Position numbers and translations under genes: made by a program. Positions 28,294-40,960 of a DNA stretch of 64,000 nt are shown here, piece by piece. Position 1 is the stretch's first letter, and each line of letters opens with the position of its first letter. The notes beneath the pieces were generated by a model. That model was not told the origin of the DNA and ran no database searches. It was given only the letters and a program-made list of their open reading frames with translations. The stretch is from Eudorina sp. 2006-703-Eu-15 (taxonomy: Eukaryota; Chlorophyta; Chlorophyceae; Chlamydomonadales; Volvocaceae), in NCBI GenBank assembly GCA_003117195.1, contig BDSI01000043.1, forward strand, positions 531,523 through 595,522, written 5' to 3'.

Positions 28294-31200
28294 ATGCAGC
28301 AAACGCCGGCTACAGGCACGGAAGCGGATCCTCACCGTTGCCTGCAGATTGTTCAGGGCAGCTCTCTAGGATGTGGTTCATTCGCTGTGGTCTACAGAGC
28401 AACGTGGCGCGGAGTCCAGTGCGCACTGAAGGTAAACTTGCACTCGTCACTCTTCTGCGAACCAACTACCGCACGCGAACCAGTCCCATCATATCGTTGA
28501 ATTGAAAACTGTGATGGCTTGTAGGTATTGCGTCCAGAATACTCGAACTCTGAGCACCCCGGATTGCTTCAGGCCGACATGTTGCGGCGAGAGGGTAGTG
28601 CACTCATGCGCCATCCGCACAGGTGCGCTGCACAATCGCAGGACATATAGAAATATCGTTAATCCTGTCAGCTCACATGTGTCAAGATCATACACGCGAC
28701 GGCGCGTATCTTCGTCTTACTGCAATCTCACTCGTCTGACGAAGAGAAGCCTTATACCGAAGACTGTAGTTAGTGTTGTATTTTAAATGCATATTCAACT
28801 TGAAAACTGGATTGACCATCGCAACAGGTTCTTGGCTCGTTGCCTTGCCGTGATTGAATTGCCGCCGACCTTCCCCGGCCTGCCGCTCGGCTACCAGCGA
28901 CCAGTTCCCGCCCTGGTCCTTGAGCTGATGGAGGTACGACATTTGGACGAGCGAGTGTGAACAGCCCCACCGGACGCATTCCCCCTTTCCCCCTGTGTGA
29001 ACCCTGCCCTGAAGCCTGAACCTATCGTTCCCTGTGCGGCTAAGATTACTCCACGCGCAATCGTCTGTTGGGTTACGGTTAGCCCACATGACTTCCGTTA
29101 TACCTAGCTATTCCCATTGCTTGTCACATCCGCAGTCCCGGACTGACCATTCACGAACTCTGATGACCCATCGCCCTGTCTGCCGCCTTCCCACATACAC
29201 ATCCTCGGGTAGTCCTGACGCTGCATGTCGTACGTTGCCGTACACAGGAGGGCTCCTTGCAGCGCCTGCTGCGCCGCCAGCAGCTGGCTCCCTGGCGACC
29301 TCTGTACGACACCGCCACAGCCCTGGAGTGGGCGACCCAGATCGCGTCCGCCCTGGCCCACCTTCACGGCCAGAGCCCCCCCGTCATACACCGGGACATC
29401 AAGCCCGACAACGTGCTTCTAACTGGACAGCAGCAGCAGCAGCCGCAGCAGCAGCAGCCGCAACGGGCGGGACCATGGCAGGGCGGCGGCACGTACGGCC
29501 GCGGCAGGACCGCCGTGGCCAAGCTCGTGGACCTGGGGTTGCACACGGTGAGGGGACCTGGGGGGAGAGCACACACACGAGCTACGGGCTATCTGGGCCC
29601 GTTGGAACACCCAGTCGGGACTCGGGTGCAGCGTGTAACCCTTATTACTACTACACGCACACGCACATGAGACACACACACACGTGCAAACCGCGGGAGC
29701 GCGTTATTGTCGTACGCATACACATACACATACACTCGTATGTCCCCGGATGCCACACCGGGGCCTGCGTGGCGGCCGGCCCGGGCCGTGGTGAGGGAAA
29801 GCTGTGGACGGTCGAGGCCTGCTGAAGTGGCAGGAAAGCCGCAGCCGTTCAGTGTCGTACCACCCAGCCCTTCCATGCGTCGTACTATGCCACCCTACCT
29901 GCGCCGTACAACCCCGCCCTCACCGCGCATCGCTTGGCCCCCTGACCCGTCCACGTCCTGTCACCCTCCTCCGACCCCACCCGAGCTGCCATTCTCGCAC
30001 CCACCCATCGAGCCCCAACGTATTTGAAATGCCGCCGTCGCCGCCGCCGCCTCCAACCGGCTCCTCGCAGAGTCCCCGGGATGAGCGCCATCAGCGGCAG
30101 CCCCTCTTCAGGGCCTCCGCCTCTTTCGGAGCCCCACGCACCACAGGACACAGCGCCGGCAGCGCCGCCGCTGCCGCCGCCGCCACCGCCGCCGTCAGAT
30201 CCGAGGACTGCGCCGGGACAGCCGAGGACGACCGGATTGCCAGGTTGTCCCCGGCGAGCGCTGATGTCGCCGCTGCCGCCGCCGCCGCTTACGGCGGTGG
30301 CGAGCGCGACGGATGCGGCTGCAGCTGCGGCGGCAAGGACCCGTACGGTGCCGACTGCAGCCGCCGCAGCCTGGCCGTCAGCGCCTCCACCGCGCCCACG
30401 TCGCTGTTCTTCACACAAGTGCGGATCGGCGGCGGCGCGCCCCGAATGGTCCCCGTGGATCCTAGATCTCCGGGGTTCCGAAACCTGGACGAGCCTCTGT
30501 TGCCGCTGCCGCCGCCGCTGTCGCCACAGCGGCCAGCGGCGGCGGCGGCGGCGGCGGGCCCGTCGATGCGGCGGGCTCTGACCTGGGTTCCGCGGTCCGA
30601 GCCTCTATTGGAATCCGAGCCGGGGCCGCTAGGATTGGAGGCAGGTGGACTGGAGCCGGGGGAGAGGGTGGCGGCGCTCTGCGGCTCGGCTGTCGTCGTG
30701 TCATCGTCGGCGCTGCCTCCCTCAGTGCGCAGGCCGGTGCATGCCAGGCCGCTGCAGTCGTCGCCGCTGTCATTGGACGAGCTGCAGCTGCCGGTACGGC
30801 TGTCGCCGTTGTCGCCGCCGCGGCCGCCGCTGTCACCGCCGTCGCCGCTGCCCCGGCAGTTGCTGCCCCAACCCTCTGAAGACGGCCTCCGAAGAGCGGA
30901 ACTTGGCGGTGACGTCCTCGGAGGCGCGCCGCCGCCGGGGGTGCTGCCCCAGTCGCTGCTGCCGTCGCCGCCGCCGCTGCGGGCCTACGGTCGCCCCAGG
31001 CTGGTCAGCGTGGTGCGGCCGTCGGATCTCTGCGCTGCGCTGCCGCCGGTATGCCGTACACCGCCGCAGCAGCTGCTGCCTCACCGTCGGGGGTCGACGC
31101 CCGGCGGTGGCGGTGGCGGTACTCGTGGCGGCGCCGACGGCGACGTTGATTGCGGCTCGTGGCACAGCGGCTCCGAAGCCGCTTCTGCGACAGGGCTGTG

Positions 31201-33110
31201 CAGCGTGGCCTCCGGTCTTTCCGTACAGTTTCCGTACCCCGTATCGATACATGACACGGCTGGGGCACAGGGGTACGTTGCGGGGCAAGATCGCAGTTCT
31301 CTGCCCGTATGCACCGACGGCGGCTGCGTCCCCGCCGCCGCCGTCGCGGCCGCTGCCGAGGAAGTCGACAGTGCCGTCCCGACTGCATTGGTCGATGCCT
31401 GGTTGACCCCTTCTCCCCCGCTGCAGCGAGTGCGGTATCGGGCGCGGCATTATCATCAGCAGCAGCGGCAGCAGCAGCAGCCGCCGCCGCAGCAGCAGCA
31501 GCAGCGGCCGCAACAGCTACACACGCAGCTGCAGGGCAACGACGCCGGCGGGGCCGCAGCTGTGGCGGTCCGTGTCCCTTGTCTGCCGCCTCGCAGCCAT
31601 GGCTGCGCCAGGGAGGTACCCTTCCTGCCATCAGCGTGCATCGTGACGTACGGCGAAGATACGGATGGCGCGCGGGCACCGTACCCGCCGCCGCCAAGAC
31701 TGTCGTACGAGAAGGTTTTCCGCTTCACGGGGGAGACGGGCTCCTGCATGACGATGGCGCCGGAGGTCTTCCTGACGTTGCCGTACAATGAGAAGGTACG
31801 GCGGGATTCCAGACCACCGTTGGGCGTTGGCGCCAACCGGGCGACCCCCCCGCGTAAGGGTTGGCGTTTCTCTCCCGCCATCACACAATCCGGGCTGCCG
31901 GCCCTCACTCTGCTCCTCACTCTGCTTTTGATCTTTTTGACGGTATCCCGCCTGTACGACAACTCTTCCACCTCGTTGACGTCCCCCTTGTCCCTCCCCA
32001 CCCTCCCCCTCGATACCCGGGGGGCGGTCCTCGCCTGGGTGCTACATCGCAGGCTGACGTGTTCAGCTTCGGCGTCCTGATGTACGAACTCTTCAGTCGA
32101 TCGTTACTCACAGCGTCGTACATCGGCGTGAAGCGCCCCGAGGTACGGCACGTCTGCGCATTGCACGCGTGGCGTGTGTTTTGTTCAGCGAAGAAACCCG
32201 CCGGGCCCAGACCCATTAAGATTGCGCATGTGCCGCGTGTGTGTGCGGTAGACGTGCCGTCGCCGTGCCGCAGCCGTGCCGCAGCCGTGCCGCAGCCGTG
32301 CCGCAGCCGTGCCATGCCGTGCCGTGCCGTGCCGTGTATGGGCGAAGAGGCTATCCCTGGAGGCTAGTGATCCCCCCAGCACCAATCAGGCGGCTTGCTT
32401 GGCCGGGCGGGCCGAGCGAGCTGTGGCATCTTTCACGCTTGTTGTGCGGCATAGAGCCCTCTCACACCCCACCTGACAGCCCACTGCACACAAGCGCCCC
32501 ATCGTACTTCACCCCATTCCACATTAACACCACACCACCTGGCCTGATCTGACCCTGCCGTACCTGATCTGACCCTGCCGTACCTGATCTGTCCACCCCG
32601 CAGCTCCCCTTCGTCTTCACTCGCTGCGATCAATACACGGAACTTGTGGCCCGCGGCTTCCGACCTATGCGGCCTGGCGCCGTACCCGACCCCATATGGT
32701 CCCTCATCACGGAATGCTGGGACCAAGATCCTGTTGTACGACCGCACATGTCGGATGTCGTACAGCGGCTGCAGGAGATCACCGCCGCCGCCCGGCCGCA
32801 GCTGCCGGCGGCGGCGGCGGCGGAGCGGAGCCGCCTGCCCAGTTTGCGGCGGCGGGGATCCGCCGGCGGCGGGCGGGCTGCTGCTGCTTGCTTTCGTGGT
32901 GTTGGCGGAAGGGAAAGCACCACCGCCGCCGTCGATGCGGGTGTCGCCAAGGACGGGACCGTCTCAGGGCCGGGTGGCGGGATTCCAGCAGAGGCGCCAG
33001 GGGGGATGGTGGTGGCGGCGGACAGCGATGACAGCGGCGGCCGTGGCGGCCGTGACGAGGGTGGCGCCGGATGTCTGCCAAGGTGCCATGTTGGTTGCGT
33101 CATTTGCTGA
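28294..33110 (+). CDS. TKL-like protein kinase 3, giant activation-loop insert
   Basis: Seven exons join in phase to 987 residues: 28294-28431, 28525-28622, 28828-28933, 29248-29547, 30071-31795, 32053-32142 and 32604-33110. Landmarks: glycine loop [13 protein letters not shown] lysine K46 right at the exon 1 end, HRDIKPDN (D164), DLG (D209), [36 protein letters not shown] and C-terminal CVIC. The insert between DLG and TGETG is 552 residues, rich in Pro, Ala, Ser and Gln. It is more diverged than kinases 1 and 2. It has additional introns in the N-lobe and in the C-lobe, but lacks the intron that splits HR|D in the other two, so the insert-bearing architecture predates that change. Exon 4 contains a polyglutamine stretch between the catalytic loop and DLG. 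The 5' ATG at 28294 gives a short natural N-terminus. Confidence 0.83.
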
Positions 33111-34480
33111 GTGCGGCTTCCCTTGGCCTCTCCCCGGGGGGAAGAGGAGGAAGCGGGCTTGGCTGTCATCCAATCGAAACGCCCGCCAGCACAGAGCTGC
33201 TTCACCGTGTGAGCTGCTAGGCCGTGAAAGAGGTTTCAACACACGCACAACAACCAGTACATACGCAATGACGGACGCATGACAGGATCAATCGTGCATC
33301 GGAGCCGTACGGTGTCGTACAGATGCCGTACACGCTGGTAATGACATGCGAGTAGCGGGCTTGGACCGAGGGAGGAGGATACAAGTGGGTGACTACAGCG
33401 GGGGAGATAGAGCGAGGAGTGTGCCAGGTAGAACGCCGCGTCCATCTGTATATATTATCACTATTATGATTAATGATGTTACAGTGGCGGTTATTGGTTT
33501 TAGGAAGGTTCTGAGGGGATGGAGAGGCAGCGGAGGAGGAGGCGGGGGAGACCGACTGGTGGCCGGGGAGCCGCCGCGGAGCGCAGGTCGGTGCAGCCGT
33601 GCCTGCTGGGGACACGCATTGCAGAGTGGATGGGGCCGTACGACCGCTCATGCCGTACATGATCGTTGTTACGCGGCGCAGCAGGTTGTCGTTCGCACCG
33701 CGGGGCATGCATCAGCTTGATCAAAATTTCCTCCAAGCAAGTGGGGCATCGCATCGCATCGCATCGCTTGGCTATGGCATCACATCACATCACATCACAT
33801 TACGTCGCATCCGACGGACGTGTTTAAGGTCACCTGGGAGCGAGTGTACGACGGGCGGATGGGTTGATGGGCGACTGCTTGTAGGGATCTTTGGGGGGAA
33901 GCCGTCGGGCTGGACTCGCCTACGGTCGCCTTGCAGTCTTCTTACTGCTAGCTGCTACTACTGTTACTGCTGCTGCTACTGCTGCTATTACTGCTACTAT
34001 TACTGCTGCTACTGCTGCTGTTGTTGGCTGGTTACGGTGATGATACTGCATTTCGTTACACTTAGCTGTTTCTCAAAGTCGATCGAAGGTTTTGATTATC
34101 CAACGGTAAAACTACTAAAGCTACTTTTGTGACCGGCCCCGCTTAACCATCATCGGCGGCAGCATCCGCATTATCATCGGCAGCAGCATCATTTGCACCG
34201 GCAACATCCGCATCACTTGGGTGCGGCCACACGCAGGCGCAGCACCCGGTATATATCTGGGTCCCTGCTGGGCGGATCCTGTACGGCATACATGCACACG
34301 TGACCTGGACACGCACGGCCGCCTCCAAGCAGGCGCTGCCAGCTTCGTTGTACGGCATCTGACGTGCGTGCATCTGCGTGCGTGCGTGCGCCATTTTTGT
34401 TCATTGCTTGCTTGTCTCAACGGCGCGCGGCCGTGCGTGCATTCACGTAGACGACCTCAGCAGTCAGGACGAGCGCGCAC

Positions 34481-34630
34481 GTGTCTGTGTGTGTACGGTA
34501 TCTGTGTGTGTATTGTACGTATCTGTGTGTGTACGGTATCTGTGTGTGTACGGTATCTGTGTGTGTACGGTATCTGTGTGTGTACGGTATCTGTGTGTGT
34601 ACGGTATCTGTATGTGTACGGTACGTATTT
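34481..34630. repeat. Minisatellite GTGTGTACGGTATCT
   Basis: Seven or more near-tandem copies of a 15-17 bp unit, all containing TACGGTATCTGT. They sit in the gene-poor region. Confidence 0.85.
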
Positions 34631-37098
34631 GTGTATGTGTGAGTGTATCGCTACTTCAGGCAGGTAGGGATGCTGCTGCATGGGTGCATGGGTGCGGCAT
34701 GGGTGGCTGCTGCTGCCGCTCGCTGGTGCTACGTACTGCTAGTCTGCTACTGGTGTTCTTTCTACTGCTTCTATCTACCCCTGCTACTGCCGCTTGTGCT
34801 ACTACGTACCGCTGCTAATAATGCTAATCTTCCTACTGCTGCTGCCTCTGCTACCGCTGTGGGAGCTGCTGCTACAGCCACCAGCAGTGGTGCTGCTACT
34901 GCCGCTGCTGGTGTTTCTGCCCTGCATCAATTGTAACGGAGCTGGGGTTCCCAATGAAGGGGTGGTCAGATGTGGGGGTTACACACCCCATCTTGAAGGA
35001 TGGTCGTCTTGTGTGCCGTGGCTCTGTTCCGTCAGGCCAGGGTTCCTAACCGAAGCCCTGTGGGCGTTCAGTAGTAGTGGGCCGAGGGTGGACGGGGCAC
35101 TTCGGCGCTCTGCGGCCCGGTGGCGCCATCGTTAGGTTTGGGCGTTTTTTTTTGCCGGTGGGACGTACGGGCAGGCCCCTGATGGTGGCTCGCGAGCCCC
35201 CGTGGCTCTCCAAGACTACGGGCCGCCGCCGGAGAAGTGCTCCCGCCTTGGTTGGGGTGGTGGTTCGCTAATAGGGGCGCCCTGGTGGCTAACTCCCCCT
35301 GAGCGGGTTTTATCCCTAGCCGTGGTTGGTTCTCAGGAACGGGGTGGTTCCCTGGTAGTGTGGGCCCGGGGAGTGTTTTCGGTGTACTTGTGGAGCCTGT
35401 TCGGTGCGCCATGGTGGCGCAGTGTTTGGTGAGGAAGCTTCGGCTGTCGCCGATGGCTGTCACCGATGACCAGTTCGCGGGGTCCGCTGTAACATCCTTA
35501 ACAACGATAACGGATCCATATTCATGCTGCTGCTGCATGTCGTGTGCCTGCGAACGTGCCATTTGTATTACTACGTAGGCCGTGGCTCAGCGCATGTTTC
35601 TGTCGTACAAGACCATTAATCGCCAACCCTGGCGGCGACTTAGCATCTAGCATACGATTCCATTAGGTTGGGTTATTGCGCCACCGTGTCCGGCATTGTT
35701 ATCCGCACACAAAACATTTTCACTCGTGCTGACGGTTGGGCCAGGAATCTGTGAGGCCGCGGCCAGGCAGGCGCGGCCGTGGGCCTGTGTGTGGCGCCGC
35801 TTAGGTTCGCTGCGCAGCCAGGCAGAGCGGCGTTCGTTAATGACAGCCTCATACTGAGGACTATGATAGTGTATGTTGGTACACGAACGCTGTTGGGGTC
35901 GCGCCTCTTAGGAGAGCACCATCGCCATTCGTCTCATCAATTCGCACGTGCGATGACTCCCCCATGCATTCCGGACTATGCTCGGCGCAGGTAGAGGGCC
36001 GCACTGCGTGTTACGTTATGACATAAGATTAGTACCCAGGACGATTAATTACCGTAACACTGCGTCTCGCCCACGTGCCCAGACGTTCACACCATGTCGA
36101 GCGGCCAGCAACACAGGATTCGCAATCGTTGAGCAGATAGAATTTTAAGCTTTCACAACCCATAAATGAAGCGGATTGCGTGCATGTTGTATGGGACGTG
36201 TATGGATTAGGTGTACGGGCAATAGTCCATGGCAATTTGGCAGCCCGCTTTGAAATAATGTGTTGATTGATAATAGCACAGCTAAACGCATAAAGTGAAA
36301 CATCCATGCAGGCCAAGCTTGCTTTACAACGAACATTGCGTTAACGATGGTTGACCCGAGTCAATCTTCGCCGACTGACTGCTTCACGGATCTTGTGCAA
36401 TATAAGGTTGGAAACTATGTTGAAAATGACCCGAGTTTGTTTCAGTTGGTGCATCTTGACGCCCCAAAATGTTTGAAATTTCCACGTGTCTGCTGCATCG
36501 CGCGTCCACGCAAACAATCGGTCCGAGAGCAGGGGTTTTGAAATAAATTACCACTGCCATTTTATTGCTTGTTCCGCGAATGGTTCGGTTGTCCGCTATA
36601 TATCGACATACGATCTGTACTGTTCCCTCCCTCAGTGCAGGTAAAGCTGCTTACCGTGTCGGAGCTGTGGGAAGTTGTTGGTCTGTCGTAAGGCTAGCGA
36701 CTTGATTGGAGTGTGGCACGCGCGAGCTTCACTTACTCAGATGAGTAGAACCCTGGTACGTAGGTGGGATTGGGGGCTACAAGGACGAAGTCCTCAGGGG
36801 CTGGCTTCGTGACTACGTACGTACTTGGGGCACATGTTGCATGAGGGCATTTGGATATGCAGAATATGGGGAAAAGTGCACGCAGGCGTGCTGCCTACGT
36901 ACGCTGACGACCTGCATTTATTAGGATGGCAACATATACAAGCAGCAGCAGGTAGGAACGAAGTCTACCTGAATAACTAGACGGAAAGAAGAATAATGTG
37001 TGTTAGTAGTGCCAGCACCTTGTTCGGCGGGTGGCAGGGAATGGACCTGCAAGGGGGGGGGGGGGCTCACCCATCTCAGACAGATTAACATCTTGGCC

Positions 37099-37150
37099 TG
37101 GTATACACCGTCGATCCCTTTGGGATCCGCTGTAACGTTCATTCATTATT
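37099..37150 (+). repeat. Dispersed GTATACACC...GTAACGTTCATTCATT repeat, copy 3
   Basis: Same family as 4112-4175 and 13216-13280. It lies directly left of the perfect inverted repeat at 37181-37240. Confidence 0.75.
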
Positions 37151-37180
37151 CATATATACACCGCGACGGATATGTACAAT

Positions 37181-37240
37181 ATATACCAACGACGGACCTG
37201 CCTGAACCGTGCGTGGCAGGCAGGTCCGTCGTTGGTATAT
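37181..37240. repeat. Perfect 23-bp inverted repeat with 14-nt loop
   Basis: The arms 37181-37203 and 37218-37240 are exact reverse complements; the loop is 37204-37217. The outer bases can extend the stem with a wobble pair. No coding sequence overlaps it. Confidence 0.95.
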
Positions 37241-38739
37241 GTAATGCCACGCATTACAACTCTGCTGCCAGAGATTTTACAAAACGGTCTGACAAGGGCA
37301 GGAATGTATATGGACATGTGGGATCAAGCCAACGCAAAACGCGGTCCTAACCTGACAGCCACGCGTGGGAGCGGCCTTCAACCGCTTCAAACGTGGCTTT
37401 GAATATCGATGGGGCCAATTGTATGTGGCACGCTGGCCTACCTAGAACGACGAGCGATATGGAAAATCGATGTCCGCAGGATTGCAATCCTGCACGGCGG
37501 CCCATCACACAATAACGGCGCAGCCCCTGAGGGGGAAGGGGGAAGGACCCCCCTGCCCTGTCTGCGACTGCCAGGCTTAGATGGACATATCCTCGGCGGA
37601 GGCTGTTTACTATTATATTATTACTGTTGTTGTTATTGAGTTGCTCGGTAACCTGGCGCGACATCCATCCATGGCTTTCCCACCTTTTAACCATCTGGCC
37701 TTTGCAGGTAGGCCGTCAACCTTGTGTCCGGGAGTATTGACTGTGGCCTCCTGCTGGTGGCGTGGCATGGATTATGGACTGTGCCCTGCTGGAGCTAGCG
37801 GCGTTACTCAGGAGAGTAAAAAGTAACAGCAGGCAGGCAAGCGGGTTTGCAGCAGGCTGATAGCATGCCTCTGTGGGAGGGCTTCATTTGTGCCATGCAA
37901 CTAACCCAATTGGTGATAAGAGAGGAAAGGTAGTCAGGCTAGTCAGGCTGGGTGTAGATCGGTATGCAGGTGCAGTGACGAACAGACAGGCAGCAGAAGC
38001 CATCCAGTTGAACGTTACAATAGCTAGGGGATATGCACACACAAGCAAGAGTGACCGGTGGGTCAGGTTAGCACAAGGCCGGCTTGCTGGCGGCTGCGAG
38101 GGTGCTGCTGAGACCACGGGAAGGTATTTATTTATGCAGGCAGGTGGTCTATCCAGATGAGAGAACAGGGCCAGGAAAGGACGCATATGAAATACGTACG
38201 GTGGCTGTCAGGGAATACATGCAAAAGCCGTTCATTTTCACTGCCATTCATAAAAACCCGGCTGTCCTCAAGCCGTTCCATAAAAACAGGTCAGTGTTCA
38301 GAGAAGAGACCCGTCACTTCGATATTCTGGGGGCATGGAAATGGAATCCACAGTATAGTTATAGATACTGTATAATTTAGTATTATATTCTTATAATTAA
38401 ATATATAATTTGATATATTTGTAAGCGATTTTATTTATTGAATCTAGTTCATGTCCTTCAGAGTAGCCGGAAACCCCCTTCTTCCCAAAGCTTAGTAGTA
38501 GTTACCGTTGCAAGTTGGACCCGAGTCCTGACCGGGTGTTCGAACGGGCCCAGATAGCTCGTAGGCGCCTCATCTCACCATCCCCTACCAAGGACTGCGC
38601 ACCCATCCTCCATCACCCGCGGAGGGGGGGTCATGCAGCTATACACGCCAACACACCAGGTTGCCAGCGCGCCAGGATCGCCTCTCCTGGAAACCGCGCC
38701 AGACCCGCCGAATCATATGGCGGGGAGGGATCCGGGATA

Positions 38740-38960
38740 GTCGTGTTTCATTTGTGTTTTCTCAAACTGCGGAGGAGAACGCTGAGCACCTGGCTCGTGT
38801 GGTGGACATGCTTCGGTCTATGGGCGGGCAGCAAACTGAATCCTGGTAAGACTGTGCTTGCTGTGCACGCCGTAGAGTGTCTGGGGTACATGATCAGCAC
38901 GTACGCGCGACCATTGGATGTACCACCTGACTCGAATAACTCGAGCGAGGCAGGCCGGGA
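38740..38960 (+). pseudogene. Ty3/gypsy reverse-transcriptase remnant
   Basis: Across two shifted frames the + strand reads GIVVF, then VFSQTAEENAEHLARVVDML, then LNPGKTVLAVHAVECLGYMI. This is the order and spacing of the gypsy reverse-transcriptase palm segment after the YxDD box (IVVFS...EEH..HL..V...L, then LNP.K, then LGY.IS). The aspartate pair is lost, there are at least two frameshifts and no integrase, protease or LTR was found nearby, so it is a decayed fragment. Confidence 0.65.
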
Positions 38961-40827
38961 AATATTCCTGAGTGTTTCGGTAATGTCTGGCAGCAGGGCC
39001 ACTGCTACCAAATAAAGCCACTACAGGGCTTCATAGACATCACCGGTGCCCAGCGTCTAACAGCTCCGTCTCACTCAAAACAAAAAGGTCCCGGTGCTCG
39101 TGGAGTGGGGTGGGGGGGGGCTTTTGTCGGACGAAGGTCAATGCCCCCAAGCCATAGGCGGTTTACCGCCCATGTCAGCCATTTAACAGCCAACATTATG
39201 AATATAATTGGGTTGCCCTTCAGTCACTATCTGGGAAATCCGCGGCTTTGAACGGCCTGCTTACATCCGGGGAGCACCTGCCAGGTACCGGTGCTTTTCC
39301 TCATATCTATACACCGTATGTATGTACAGAAGTACGTTTAGGCTTATCCATCCGGTAATTAGAGCGAGGGTTCCATAGTGAACCGCCATCGGCAGTACAA
39401 GAGGTTTATCGAACGCAGACTGGGGGCCTGAATAAGTATCTGACAGACGTATTTTATCCACACGTTAGATGACACACACTCACTCGACCGCCTCATTACA
39501 ACCAGCACAGCCCTTTGACTGTTGGCTTTGTGATGCCATCAGCACAGGCCGGGGCTATGAGGTACATAGCCACGCTGGGCATCCACCAGGTACCGTTATA
39601 ATGTCTTATTGGTTGGGTGCCGCAAGCGTGGCGCGACGGCGTGCACGTGGACAGTGCACCGGGTCAGGTCACTTTTTCACTGCACCAGTTGGACCGGTGC
39701 GCGAAGGACCCCAGCAATTTTCCCCATCATATCTGATTGTCCGCAATTGTTTTGGAGCAGGCCAGCCCATTTGTGAACCCCATGTCGTCGTACGCATTTA
39801 CCTTCTGAAGGGCGTCTGGTCTCTCCTATCGTAAGATCCCGGGTACCTTCCGTCAGGGCCCCTTGCTGGCTAATTTTGTTTCGAGTGTCTGTCCTGATGC
39901 AGGGGATTCGTGGCCTGAAGCACGCTTTCCTGGCGTCGAGGAGGCAAATGGGAGTTACCAGGAGTCGGGGACAGGGTGTGTGTTATTTGGTGGTAGATAG
40001 ACAGGTGTGGAATCGATGCTGCGGCTGCAGATTTCGAGGCCCTTGTCGTGGCCTGGAAACATAGTTGTCAGGGCAGATGTTCAGCTCTCGACAGCGACAA
40101 GTAATTATTATCTTTCAGAGTTTGTCCGAGCGAGAGCGAGATTCAGAGTAAAACCCGAATTCGTTTCGGCTCGTAATTAGTTTGTTATTACGGTGTGATA
40201 GCCGCGGCTTCCTCACCACACACTGCAAAAATGAAACCGCGCCACCATTTTGTTTGATGTAAGCAAGAGAGCAACGCTGGGACTCCCTGTGTGATGGGTG
40301 CGGTAGTGGGGCTCAGCAAGAGGCTCTTGCATCGGAGCGTACATGCGGGCATGCGTGGGAGCAGGCCGGGGCGTGCGATTGGTTAGATGTGGCTCAAGGC
40401 CTGCTGGTACTGACCACGCACGCACGGGGGTTACATTATTGGAAGTCTCGCTAACCGCATGTATGTATGTGCATTGCATGGACCAACATGCATGGTCAGC
40501 CAATTTTACGGAACGGCGCGGCGGTGACCTGAGCGTATGGTGCGGGACACAGGTACAGCTTATTGAAACAGCCGGAGGTCCACGCAAGCCTTGTGCGTGC
40601 CTTCCAGCAACAAAGCGTGGCTGGCAATATGGTCAGACGCCGCGGGCTCGCTCGCTACTTCTCTTTAATTCATAAGGAGAAAATGATTAACCAGCCGCGC
40701 AAATTAGAATTCAGCAAACACAAGGAGTTCCTAACGCATTCCAACCAAAAGAAAACGTCCGTTGAAGGACTCCAACTCCGTAACAGAGTCCTCGATCGCA
40801 CGCAGCGATGAATAACATCGATGTACA

Positions 40828-40960
40828 CAATTAACTTGCGGCTTAGACACGGCAGGAGAGAAGCGACTATAGTTTCTCAGCAAGGTTCTGAACGGCAGCC
40901 TTTCGTCTGTCGGTTGTTAGTTATGCCCCGGTGACCCGGGTCACCGGGGCTACCGTACTC
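40828..40960 (-). mobile_element. Truncated 3'-end copy of the retroelement family
   Basis: About 130 bp match 50297-50440, the presumed 3' end of the retroelement at 50289-55576, including CGGCTTAGACACGGCAGGAG, the GTTGTTAGTTATG stretch and a GGTGACC/GGTCACC hairpin. Similarity stops at about 40960, as expected for a 5'-truncated insertion. A perfect 26-bp palindrome lies at 40923-40948. Confidence 0.55.

Noticed and set aside
35068..35562. 164-codon minus-strand frame in the gene-poor region.
   Set aside because: Composition is Pro/Thr/Ser-biased without motifs and part of it is the dispersed GTTACAGCGGACCCC repeat.
39469..39834. 121-codon plus-strand frame right of the gypsy remnant.
   Set aside because: No similarity to integrase, RNase H or any other family could be seen, and there is no continuity with the remnant.
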